This document shows, in pieces, positions 25,114 through 32,728 of a stretch of 42,115 nt of DNA (the stretch's first letter is position 1; each line of letters opens with the position of its first letter). This DNA comes from Candidatus Enterococcus stercoripullorum (GTDB lineage: Bacteria > Bacillota > Bacilli > Lactobacillales > Enterococcaceae). The notes under the pieces were generated by a model. It searched no databases, was not told the origin of the DNA, and was given only the letters and a program-made list of their open reading frames with translations. The position numbers and the translations under genes are program-made. Where the stretch lies: the NCBI GenBank assembly GCA_019120335.1, contig DWVH01000013.1, positions 1 to 42,115 of the forward strand. The letters are read 5' to 3'.

Positions 25114-25547
25114 GCGAGACCTTAGTTAGCTTTATCAGTATTAATCAACTAAATAATTGGAAAATCTCCTTTCATTCGATTTTCTTAGCAGAAGGTAACA
25201 CATGAATTTTCTCGTATTTACCTAAGTTGATTGATAACCTTTTGCTTGGAGCTGACTTACCTGACTCGCATCCTTAGTTTAATCTGTGCTCGGCAGCTAG
25301 ACATTGTGAAATTCGCCCTCCCGCTTGAGAAAATCTCCTTTCATCCGATTTTCTCAGCGGTAGGTAAGCACACGAATTTCTTCATGTCTGAGCAAGCTGC
25401 CTCACATCCTTAGTTTAATCTGTGTTCGGCGACTAGCTATTTCGGCGTATAAGCCAGCCCGTCTGGGAAAGTCTTTACTTCTCGGACTTTTCCGACGTCC
25501 TGGAAAACTTATCCGCTCGTAGCTGACCGAGTCGCCTCACATCCTTA
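25114..25547. repeat. Tandem array of three hairpin elements (units B1, B2, B3)
   Basis: Units lie at 25114-25269, 25292-25401 and 25428-25536. Outer stems: GCGAG/CTCGC in B1, GGCAGCT/AGCTGCC in B2, GGCGACT/AGTCGCC in B3. Inner stems: GAAAATC/GATTTTC, GAGAAAATC/GATTTTCTC and GGAAAGTC/GACTTTTCC. Units are joined by a conserved linker, CACATCCTTAGTTTAATCTG (22 and 26 nt long). The last linker, ACATCCTTAG, contains the stop codon of yhgE. The 60-codon frame that crosses B1-B3 is an artefact. This fills the whole region between yhgE and the queA terminator. Confidence 0.85.
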
Positions 25548-28271
25548 GTGAAAGAAGTGGCTGTTTTTGGTGCGGTGGTTGAATTTTTTCACCATGGCGT
25601 CGTTTGTTGGGAAGAAGATGGTGCCAAAAATAACAAATAATAACCCAGCGCAAATCAAGAAGATGATATCTACCCACATATTTCTCAAGTAGATACCTCC
25701 TGTTGCTTCTCGTAATAAATTGACCGCATATGTAAATGGCAACCATGGATTAATCCATCTAAAGAAAGCACCAGAGACTTGAATTGGATAGTTTCCGCCA
25801 CCACCTGAAATCGAAAGCACCAGCAAGATAATTCCCAGACCTTTACCGACATTGCCAAAAAGACTAACAAGCACATAAATAATCGACATAAAGGTAAGTC
25901 CGATAAATACAGTAAACGCAATATACCATCCTGGATTCGCAACACTAACTTTCAATAAATACAAATTACCAAGTACAACGATTAAGCTTTGTCCTAGGCC
26001 AATCGTTAAGAACGAGAGCATACGAGCAAAGAATTGTTCACGTAAAGTATATTTGCCTTTTTGACGTTCGTTCAGATACACACTCGTACTTGCTAAACTT
26101 GAAAGTAATAATGAGCCCACCCATAGACAAAGTGCAGTATAAAACGGTGCACTAGCCGAACCGTTATTCTTAATTGGATAAAAGGCCGTAGTTTTTAATT
26201 TCACAGGTTCTTTAAAGAAATCGGCTTCTTTTTGAGCGTTCACTTTCAACAATTCGATTAGTTCATCCAATGGTAATTTGGTTTCGCCTACTTGCAAGGC
26301 TTGCGCTGATTTTTGGATGGCTGTACGTACCACTGGCCAATCTTGATTGATAAACGTATTCACCTGCTGAATAGTTTGATCTAATTCAGGCATTTTCGCA
26401 TCAATTTGTTTGAGTGCTTGTCGATAATCACTTTCAATCACTGGCAAATCTTGTTGCGCAAATTGACTGGCTTGAGCTAATTTCTGCTTGGTTTGCGGCC
26501 AATCATTTTGATAGAATTGCACTGCTTGATTCACACCATTCGTAAATTCGCCCATATGACTTTTCACAAGTTGGTTAGCTACTTGAAGTTTTTGTTGATA
26601 AGTAGGTAAATCCGTAGAAACTGTTTCTAAAATTTGAATACCTTGATTTAACACGCGATTTGTCTTAGCTAATAAATCTTTTAAGTCAATTTTGCTAACC
26701 TCACCTAATACTTTTTGGCTGTCTTTAAGGATTGGCAATAATTGATTGCTTAAAGTATCATTGATTTTGCTACTTAATCCAGTTAAATCAATTTCTTCCA
26801 AAACACGATTAAAATCACTGTTTATTCCTTGAAGTTGACTCACTAAGTTCTGTACAGTTGTTAATTGATTTGGTAAATTAGCAAGCACGCTATTGATTTG
26901 TCCAACCTTTTCTTGCATTTGAGTGATTTTGTCTAGTAATTGATTCAATTGACGAATTGACTGGCTAAAATCTTTACCCGTAATTTTCTCCAGTACTTCT
27001 AAATATTGAATTTGTTTTTCAATCGTTTGTTTCGTTTGATTCACTCGTTCATCTATTTTTGTTACTATCATTTGTAGTTGTTGGCGTTGCTCAGGGGTAA
27101 GTTGCGCTTGATCAACTACATGCAAATCTTGACTAAGTTGGTCTAAAAAGCTGCTCATGGTTTGTGAAAAGAGTAAAAGTGTTTGTAATTGCAAATTCAA
27201 ACTACTTTCAATACTGGGCAAAGCTTCCTGGAATTTTTGTGCACCATCAATGGAATCTGTCAGTAATTGATTCGCTTTTTGATTCGCATCTTGAATCGTT
27301 GGTACTAACCCTTGTACTTGGGTTACTAAACTTATCGCATCCTTTGCCTCTTCTATACTCTTAGTTAAAATTGGCTGCACTTTTGAGAAGTCTTGATTTA
27401 ATTGATCTAAACGGTTAGGTACCTGTTGAATCGTCGGCAGTTGTTTTTGCACCTTTAAAAGCGTCTGCCCTACCTGATCTAGCTGATTGGTATGTTGGTT
27501 GACGGCGATTAATTTATCTGCAAGTCGATTCATTTCTGGATAATAATCCGGAACTTTTTGCGCTAAAGCATATTTTGACTTAATATCTGGTAATTTTTGC
27601 TGCAAGTCTTTTAACTGATTCACATACTCATCCATTTGCGCTAAATTGTCGTTAGTCTTCATCAATAATTGACTTAAATGTTCAATTTCGCCATAGTTGG
27701 TCTCTAAGGAAACACCGGCTTTGTTCATTGTTTCGGCTAAAATTTGACTAGAAGTTGCGATAAAATTATCCGTAATCTCACTTTGTAATGTTGAGGCGCC
27801 TTTATCAGTTATTTTAGGTGCGATGGCATTGATTTTAGCATTGTAAAAATACTCTATTTCAGGCTTTTCAATCGTTCCACCTATAAAACTGACTAAATCT
27901 TTTGAGAAATTCTTTGGTAAATAAATGCCAGCATAATATTTTCCTGAACGAACCCCATCTTGTAAAACGTCTTTAGATTTCACAAAAGTCCAACCTAATT
28001 GATGATTTTGATGAAGCTGTTCGCTGACCATTTGTCCAATATCAATTTTCTTTCCTTCCAAATTCACTCCATCATCGGCACTATATACCGCAATTGGTAA
28101 ATCTCCAGTATTACCATAAGGGTCCCACAAAGCTTTGATATTAAACCAAGCATACAGTGAAGGTAAAATCAACATTGCTATCACCAAGAATACAGCTGTA
28201 GGAACGGCAAAAATTCGCCGCCAATCCATAAAGTAAAGTTCTTTAATCGCTCTGATTGTTTTCATCGTCAT
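25545..28271 (-). CDS. YhgE/Pip family membrane protein (ABC-2-like)
   Basis: A 908-residue protein with one N-terminal membrane segment (about residues 20-45, VFLVIAMLILPSLYAWFNIK). A long extracellular region rich in coiled-coil heptads follows (about 190-680, many LNQ/LDQ/VQ repeats). About five C-terminal membrane segments lie at 705-895. YPIQVSGAFFRWINPWLPFT and the N-terminal NIKALWDPYGNTGDLPIAVY are YhgE/Pip marks. The lactococcal homologue is a phage infection protein; relatives are linked to export. I chose the ATG at 28271, with GAGG 5 nt upstream; GTG at 28274 and ATG at 28265 are also possible. The stop codon lies inside a hairpin-element linker, so the last residues may have been altered by the insertion. 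Confidence 0.85.
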   Translation of the reverse strand: MTMKTIRAIKELYFMDWRRIFAVPTAVFLVIAMLILPSLYAWFNIKALWDPYGNTGDLPIAVYSADDGVNLEGKKIDIGQMVSEQLHQNHQLGWTFVKSKDVLQDGVRSGKYYAGIYLPKNFSKDLVSFIGGTIEKPEIEYFYNAKINAIAPKITDKGASTLQSEITDNFIATSSQILAETMNKAGVSLETNYGEIEHLSQLLMKTNDNLAQMDEYVNQLKDLQQKLPDIKSKYALAQKVPDYYPEMNRLADKLIAVNQHTNQLDQVGQTLLKVQKQLPTIQQVPNRLDQLNQDFSKVQPILTKSIEEAKDAISLVTQVQGLVPTIQDANQKANQLLTDSIDGAQKFQEALPSIESSLNLQLQTLLLFSQTMSSFLDQLSQDLHVVDQAQLTPEQRQQLQMIVTKIDERVNQTKQTIEKQIQYLEVLEKITGKDFSQSIRQLNQLLDKITQMQEKVGQINSVLANLPNQLTTVQNLVSQLQGINSDFNRVLEEIDLTGLSSKINDTLSNQLLPILKDSQKVLGEVSKIDLKDLLAKTNRVLNQGIQILETVSTDLPTYQQKLQVANQLVKSHMGEFTNGVNQAVQFYQNDWPQTKQKLAQASQFAQQDLPVIESDYRQALKQIDAKMPELDQTIQQVNTFINQDWPVVRTAIQKSAQALQVGETKLPLDELIELLKVNAQKEADFFKEPVKLKTTAFYPIKNNGSASAPFYTALCLWVGSLLLSSLASTSVYLNERQKGKYTLREQFFARMLSFLTIGLGQSLIVVLGNLYLLKVSVANPGWYIAFTVFIGLTFMSIIYVLVSLFGNVGKGLGIILLVLSISGGGGNYPIQVSGAFFRWINPWLPFTYAVNLLREATGGIYLRNMWVDIIFLICAGLLFVIFGTIFFPTNDAMVKKFNHRTKNSHFFH

Positions 28272-28351
28272 CACATCCTCATCTATTCGTTATAATTATT
28301 ATCTAAAAAAGCACATCTTACTTTTTTCTATCAGATTTTGCTATTTATTCT

Positions 28352-28398
28352 GACAAACTTATCCGCTCACAGCTGACCGAGTCGCCTCACATCCTTTG
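28352..28398. repeat. Truncated hairpin-element tail
   Basis: This stretch matches the 3' part of unit B3 (ACTTATCCGCTC..AGCTGACCGAGTCGCC then TCACATCCTT) with only a few differences, but the 5' half is absent. It lies between the 5' ends of yhgE and the divergent metal ATPase gene. The rest of 28275-28445 shows nothing else. Confidence 0.8.
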
Positions 28399-28445
28399 TT
28401 TTTATTTTACCAAATTTTGAGTGGTTTTGCTTGTTTCAATAAAAT

Positions 28446-28476
28446 TTAAAATAATTATAATTGAAAAAGATTATCA
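28446..28476 (+). promoter_or_regulatory. PerR-like and Fur-like boxes upstream of the metal ATPase
   Basis: TTAAAATAATTATAA (28446-28460) matches the PerR box TTATAATNATTATAA at 14 of 15 positions. TGAAAAAGATTATCA (28462-28476) is a 13 of 15 match to the 7-1-7 Fur box read on the other strand. Further TGATAAT and GATAATCGTT half sites follow to about 28530. An extended -10, TGCTATACT, lies at about 28539-28547. Confidence 0.6.
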
Positions 28477-28573
28477 ATCGCATATATCAACGATTATCGT
28501 TCTCAATTAGGATATTTCATTATCAATTAAGTTTGATTGATGCTATACTCATGTTGAAAGAGGGGAATGACAA

Positions 28574-30373
28574 ATGTCTGATCAAAAAAAATTATATATA
28601 ACTATTCTAATTGGCGTGACTGCACTTATTTTACAATTTGTTTTTCATCAAGAGCTAGCAGCGCAAGTCATCGTAACGGTAATCAGTAGTATTATTGCAT
28701 TTTCGATGTTAATTGAAATGATTCAAACCTTACGTCAAGGAAATTTCGGTGTCGATATCTTGGCCATCACTGCTATTGTCTCAACACTAATCGTTGGTGA
28801 ATACTGGGCAAGCTTGGTCGTTCTTATTATGCTTACTGGTGGCGAATCATTGGAAAATTATGCTGGAAAAAAAGCAAACCGAGAATTACAAAGCTTACTC
28901 GACCAAACACCCGAAATTGCACATGTCATTGAAGATGAAGAATTAGTCGATTATCCACTAGAAAAAATCAAAATAGGGCAAACAATTGTCGTCAAACCAA
29001 ATGAAATGATTCCTATCGATGGTGAATTATTAGATGAAGTAGCAACTATTAACGAAGCTTCCTTAACCGGTGAGTCCATCCCTATTGAAAAGAAACAGGG
29101 AGAAAACTTGATGTCAGGAGCAATCAATGGTGATGTCAGTTTACATTTAAAAGTAACACATTTAGCCGTAGATAGTCAGTACCAACGCTTAGTGCAACTG
29201 GTGCAACAATCTAGCGAAACGCCAGCAAGCTTTGTCCGAATGGCAGATAGATATGCCCTACCATTTACCTTACTTGCTTATATTCTAGGTGGAATTGCTT
29301 GGTATTTAAGTAAAGATCCCATTCGTTTTGCACAAGTTATGGTCGTTGCTTCTCCATGTCCGTTAATTTTAGCAGCTCCGATTGCTTTCGTGGCCGGGAT
29401 GAGTCGTGAAAGCCGGCATGGAATTGTTGTTAAAAACGGAACAGCAATAGAGAAACTGGCTAACCTAAAAAATATTGCCTTTGATAAAACAGGGACCATC
29501 ACTTCAGGAATATTGAAAATTGAAAACATTGCGCATACCGAGGCTATTTCAACGGCTGATTTCTTACAAATTGTAGCAAGTCTGGAACAAAACTCTACCC
29601 ATATTTTAGCTAGAAGTATCGTCCAAGAAGCCAAAAATCAACATATTGAATTTTTACCAGTTGACGCTATCAGTGAAATCAAAGGGCAAGGAATTAAAGG
29701 CAGCGTTGAGAACCATACTTATATGATAGGTAAGAGCAGTCTTATCCAAACGGGGCTTCCTCAAGATTTGACCAATAAAACCAGTGTCTTTGTCGCACAA
29801 AATGGTCAATATCTCGGTCACTTTACCTTCGCGGATACTTTACGTCCAGAAGCTAAACAGACGATTCAACAACTGCGTAATCTAGGGTTACAACACTTAA
29901 TTATGGTAACAGGTGATAAAAAACTAGCTGCCCAAAAAGTGGCCAAAGAAGTAGGGATTGATACTGAGGATGTCTTTGCTGAATGTCTACCTGAAGAAAA
30001 AATTAGCCATATCCAAGAAACCATTGAAAATCACGGATTAACGGCGATGGTTGGCGATGGGATTAATGATGCTCCCGCCCTAGCTACTGCAAGCGTTGGA
30101 ATCGCGATGGGTGCTCATGGTGCAACCGCTGCTAGTGAAACTGCAGATGTTGTTATTTTAAAAGATGATTTTAGCAAAGTCGCTCAAAGTATAGCCGTTG
30201 CCAAAGACACAGTAAAAATTGCCCAACAATCTGTGCTCATTGGGATTGCAGTCTGTGTTGTCTTAATGTTTATCGCATCATTTGGATTGATTCCAACCTT
30301 CATTGGTGCCATGTTCCAAGAAGTGGTCGATGTCGTCGCTATTATCAGTGCGTTACGAGCCCATAATGACTAA
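28574..30373 (+). CDS. P1B-type metal-exporting ATPase
   Basis: A 599-residue P-type ATPase without an N-terminal metal-binding domain. Seen: actuator motif LTGESIP (about residue 164), metal-site SPCPL at 260-264, phosphorylation site DKTGTIT with Asp304, and the hinge GDGINDAPAL. Membrane segments lie at the N-terminus, around 235-285 and at 555-592. The SPC motif points to the P1B-4 type (Fe/Co/Zn). However, the last membrane segment has QEVVD where P1B-4 proteins have HEGGT, so substrate is uncertain. The PerR-like and Fur-like boxes upstream argue for iron efflux, as for PfeT/FrvA/PmtA (inference). Monocistronic. Confidence 0.88.
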   Translation: MSDQKKLYITILIGVTALILQFVFHQELAAQVIVTVISSIIAFSMLIEMIQTLRQGNFGVDILAITAIVSTLIVGEYWASLVVLIMLTGGESLENYAGKKANRELQSLLDQTPEIAHVIEDEELVDYPLEKIKIGQTIVVKPNEMIPIDGELLDEVATINEASLTGESIPIEKKQGENLMSGAINGDVSLHLKVTHLAVDSQYQRLVQLVQQSSETPASFVRMADRYALPFTLLAYILGGIAWYLSKDPIRFAQVMVVASPCPLILAAPIAFVAGMSRESRHGIVVKNGTAIEKLANLKNIAFDKTGTITSGILKIENIAHTEAISTADFLQIVASLEQNSTHILARSIVQEAKNQHIEFLPVDAISEIKGQGIKGSVENHTYMIGKSSLIQTGLPQDLTNKTSVFVAQNGQYLGHFTFADTLRPEAKQTIQQLRNLGLQHLIMVTGDKKLAAQKVAKEVGIDTEDVFAECLPEEKISHIQETIENHGLTAMVGDGINDAPALATASVGIAMGAHGATAASETADVVILKDDFSKVAQSIAVAKDTVKIAQQSVLIGIAVCVVLMFIASFGLIPTFIGAMFQEVVDVVAIISALRAHND

Positions 30374-30417
30374 AAAGAACCATCACTCTCCCAAAAAGGA
30401 GAGGATGGTTCTTTTAC
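30374..30417. terminator. Bidirectional terminator after the metal ATPase gene
   Basis: Stem AAAGAACCATC..TCTCC / GGAGA..GATGGTTCTTT with a small internal mismatch, T-tract on the plus strand and A-tract before it. Confidence 0.88.
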
Positions 30418-30425
30418 TTTTTCCT

Positions 30426-30736
30426 TCAGTCTCTCAAAGCTACTTGATTGACACCATAAGCTAGCAATAGATAAATGAAATGTAGCCCTATAACAAAGGC
30501 TCCAATTGAAATTACGCTATTTAATTGTAAAGTGAAGTACATGGATTTCAAAAAATCATTCAAAAATAGTAAGGCAATTCCAGTTTCTAATATTGCACCA
30601 ATTAATGGCAAATAGAAATATAGTGCTAACTGGTGAAACAATGACCGTCGAATCATCGCCTCATTAGCCCCTAATCTTCGTAACAAGCGAAAATTCTGTT
30701 GATAGGACTCAAAATCTAATAAACTTCTGCCAAACT
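30426..30736 (-). pseudogene. C-terminal remnant of an FtsX-like ABC permease
   Basis: Only the last about 100 residues of a permease remain. Reading upstream from the stop, the frame gives LLDFESYQQNFRLLRRLGAN, then MIRRSLFHQLALYFYLPLIG and two hydrophobic segments. This is the end of an FtsX domain of the type in bacitracin-export permeases. The frame runs into the end of the neighbouring gene without a start codon or an ATPase partner, so 500 or more residues are missing. A TTG at 30684-30686 could start an 86-residue product but has no clear ribosome site. The deletion point is about 30725-30740. Confidence 0.7.
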
Positions 30737-31045
30737 TTAAGCAATGGCTATAAATTCTTCCATCAACTGCACAAAGGCATGATTAATCTGTTCCTCATCC
30801 TTTTCGCGCTTTAGATTCAAAATTGGGGTAACCTCATAATCAATTAAGCTCTGTGCTACTGGTCGGCCATCCACTTCTTCAATCATAATCCGTGGGTGAT
30901 AGTTCTTCTCGCCACATGGACCAATGATAATTTTACTCAACTCATACTGATTAAAAGACTTACTCACCAAGCGATAAGTAATCCCTTGATGCACTTTTTC
31001 GCCTAAACGCCATTTACTCAATAAGGTTTGCCACAATTCCAACAT
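30737..31045 (-). CDS. Hypothetical protein, 102 aa
   Basis: I do not recognise this family. It is a soluble, mixed-charge protein (MLELWQTLLSKWRLGEKVHQ... to MEEFIAIA) with no membrane segment or known motif. It lies next to the truncated permease and divergent from the ABC ATPase gene. An ATG at 31043-31045 follows AAGGGTGG, a usable ribosome site, so it is probably expressed. Confidence 0.6.
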   Translation of the reverse strand: MLELWQTLLSKWRLGEKVHQGITYRLVSKSFNQYELSKIIIGPCGEKNYHPRIMIEEVDGRPVAQSLIDYEVTPILNLKREKDEEQINHAFVQLMEEFIAIA

Positions 31046-31191
31046 ACAACCACCCTTTCATTATCTCTATTATAGCGTAATTGCGATCGTTTTCAATCTT
31101 TATTCAAATGTTTGGCTACCATTGCAATTTCTTTTTGTTGCGCTATAATTTAAGAATAAAAAGGAAGAATAATAGAAAGGTGTGTGGTCAC

Positions 31192-31974
31192 ATGATTTTA
31201 TCTTTTGAAGATGTTTCTTTAATTCGAAATCAACTGACTTTACTCCAAGATATCAATTGGCAAATCAAAAAAGGAGAACATTGGGGTATTTTAGGGCTAA
31301 ACGGTGCCGGAAAATCACTACTCTTACAATTAATTACCGGAAATCTTTGGCCGACAACTGGCAAATTAACCGTACTGGATCAAACATTCGGTGAAGCCTC
31401 TATCCCTGAATTAAACAAGAGAATTGGTTGGATTGCTAATCACATGCAAACACGCATCCCTCAATATGAAAGTGCTGAAAAAATTGTCTTATCTGGAAAA
31501 TTTGCAAGCTTTGGCATTTACCAAGAATATAAGAAAAGCGAATTGGAACAGGCAAAAGAAATTTTAGTCAAATTTCATGCCCAACATTTAATCGGCAAAC
31601 CATTTCAAGTGCTTTCTCAAGGTGAAAAGCAAATTGTTTTAATCGCCCGTGCCTTAATCAGTAAACCTGAACTTTTGATTTTAGACGAACCGTGCAATGG
31701 TTTGGATTTATTTGCGAAAGAACAATTTTTAGGTTTTATCAATCAATTAATGGCAACACCAGATGCACCTACTTTGCTTTTTGTTACCCATCATATTGAT
31801 GAATTACCTGCTAGCTTAAATCAATTATTGATGCTTAAACAAGGTCGAATTTTTGCCCAAGGTCCACTTGATTTATTGATGCAACCCGATAACTTACAAA
31901 ACTTTTATGAGCAAGCGATTCAAATTATTCCCATTCAGGAAAATCGTGTAGCTATTTATCCAAAATTTGATTAA
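31192..31974 (+). CDS. ABC transporter ATP-binding protein, YlmA-like
   Basis: A 260-residue ATPase. Walker A is GILGLNGAGKSLLLQLI (about residues 33-49), the signature is LSQGEKQIVLIARAL, Walker B LLILDEPCNGLDL, and the switch histidine is in FVTHHIDELP. The frame is open from 31081, but that segment covers the promoter (-10 TATAAT at 31144-31149); ATG 31192 is the likely start. GTG 31180 is an alternative. No permease gene adjoins it, so it is an orphan ATPase or a regulatory one. It ends with its own terminator. Confidence 0.88.
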   Translation: MILSFEDVSLIRNQLTLLQDINWQIKKGEHWGILGLNGAGKSLLLQLITGNLWPTTGKLTVLDQTFGEASIPELNKRIGWIANHMQTRIPQYESAEKIVLSGKFASFGIYQEYKKSELEQAKEILVKFHAQHLIGKPFQVLSQGEKQIVLIARALISKPELLILDEPCNGLDLFAKEQFLGFINQLMATPDAPTLLFVTHHIDELPASLNQLLMLKQGRIFAQGPLDLLMQPDNLQNFYEQAIQIIPIQENRVAIYPKFD

Positions 31975-31977
31975 TCA

Positions 31978-32028
31978 AAAAAAGCATCAGTATCACGCTA
32001 TCCACAACGTGATGCTGGTGCTTTTTTA
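31978..32028 (+). terminator. Terminator of the ABC ATPase gene
   Basis: Stem AAAGCATCAG..ATCACG / CGTGAT..CTGGTGCTTT (31981-32023) followed by T6. Confidence 0.9.
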
Positions 32029-32047
32029 CATATTTTTTTGTGGATGG

Positions 32048-32340
32048 AAACCGAGTCGCCTCACATCCTTGGTGTAATCTGTGCTCACCGGGTAGCTCCT
32101 GTGCATCTAAGCCGGCCTGTCTAGGAAAATCTTAAAACATAGTGGATTTTCCTGACATTCCGGAAAACTTAGCTGCTTGGAGCTGACCGACCCGGCTCAC
32201 ATCCTTATTTGACGGCGTAAATCGACTAGCCACTTTGCGTATAAGCCAGCTCGTCTGGGAAAGTCTTTTCTTTTCGGACTTTCCCGACGTTCTGGACAAA
32301 CTTATCCGCTCGTGGCTGATCGAGCCGATTCACGACCTTC
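32048..32340. repeat. Hairpin-element array (units C1 and C2 plus a leading tail)
   Basis: A truncated tail (CCGAGTCGCCTCACATCCTT, 32051-32070) is followed 27 nt later by unit C1 (32088-32195). C1 has outer stem CCGGGT-AGCTCC/GGAGCT..ACCCGG, middle stem CTAAGCCGG/CCGG..CTTAG and inner stem AGGAAAATC/GATTTTCCT. Unit C2 (32222-32323) has outer stem TCG..AGCCAC/GTGGCT..CGA, middle ATAAG..CCAG/CTGG..CTTAT and inner GGGAAAGTC/GACTTTCCC. The linker between C1 and C2 is 26 nt. The array ends 15-30 nt from the mazF stop and fills the gap between it and the ABC ATPase terminator. Confidence 0.85.
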
Positions 32341-32350
32341 TACTAGCCTG

Positions 32351-32725
32351 TTATTGTGTTTCTTTGGTTTTGCATGCGTGGCAAGGGATGAGTCCTAAGC
32401 TGATTTTTAGGGCGTAATCGACTTGCTGCATTTGTTTGACATCTAAGGAACCAATTTTTTCTTTCAGGCGACATTTATCTATGGTACGAATTTGTTCTGT
32501 TAAGACAACTGAATCGCGGTCTAGGTTATCCGCATGAGAAGTGATTTCTACATGTGTCGGTAATTTACATTTCGAAGTTTTCGCAGTAATGGCTGCTACG
32601 ATGACCGTTGGACTATGAAAATTACCCGTATCATTTTGTAAAATCACGACTGGGCGCACCCCACCTTGTTCAGAGCCCGTAACAGGGGATAAGTCCGCAA
32701 AAAATAAGTCTCCTCTGCAAATCAT
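32351..32725 (-). CDS. mazF: MazF/PemK-family endoribonuclease toxin
   Basis: A 124-residue MazF-type mRNA interferase. Typical segments: [69 protein letters not shown] and [17 protein letters not shown]. It starts 3 nt after the alr stop with AGAGG inside the alr end, so it is co-transcribed with acpS-alr. There is no room for a MazE antitoxin between alr and mazF, which in Bacillus lies there. The C-terminal tail ([10 protein letters not shown]) extends beyond the usual end of about 115 residues. Confidence 0.92.
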   Translation of the reverse strand: MICRGDLFFADLSPVTGSEQGGVRPVVILQNDTGNFHSPTVIVAAITAKTSKCKLPTHVEITSHADNLDRDSVVLTEQIRTIDKCRLKEKIGSLDVKQMQQVDYALKISLGLIPCHACKTKETQ

Positions 32726-32728
32726 GGT

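Noticed and set aside
25231-25413. 60-codon plus-strand frame
   Set aside because: It lies wholly in hairpin elements; the peptide has no protein-like features and other copies are not open in that frame.
25114-25547. CRISPR array
   Set aside because: Units are about 108 nt with internal hairpins and 22-27 nt conserved linkers; there are no short identical repeats with unique spacers and no cas genes.
29278-29634. 118-codon minus-strand frame within the metal ATPase gene
   Set aside because: Antisense shadow of a strongly conserved P-type ATPase.
31081-31191. Longer ABC ATPase start at 31081
   Set aside because: The segment covers the promoter (TATAAT at 31144) and has no ribosome site at 31081.
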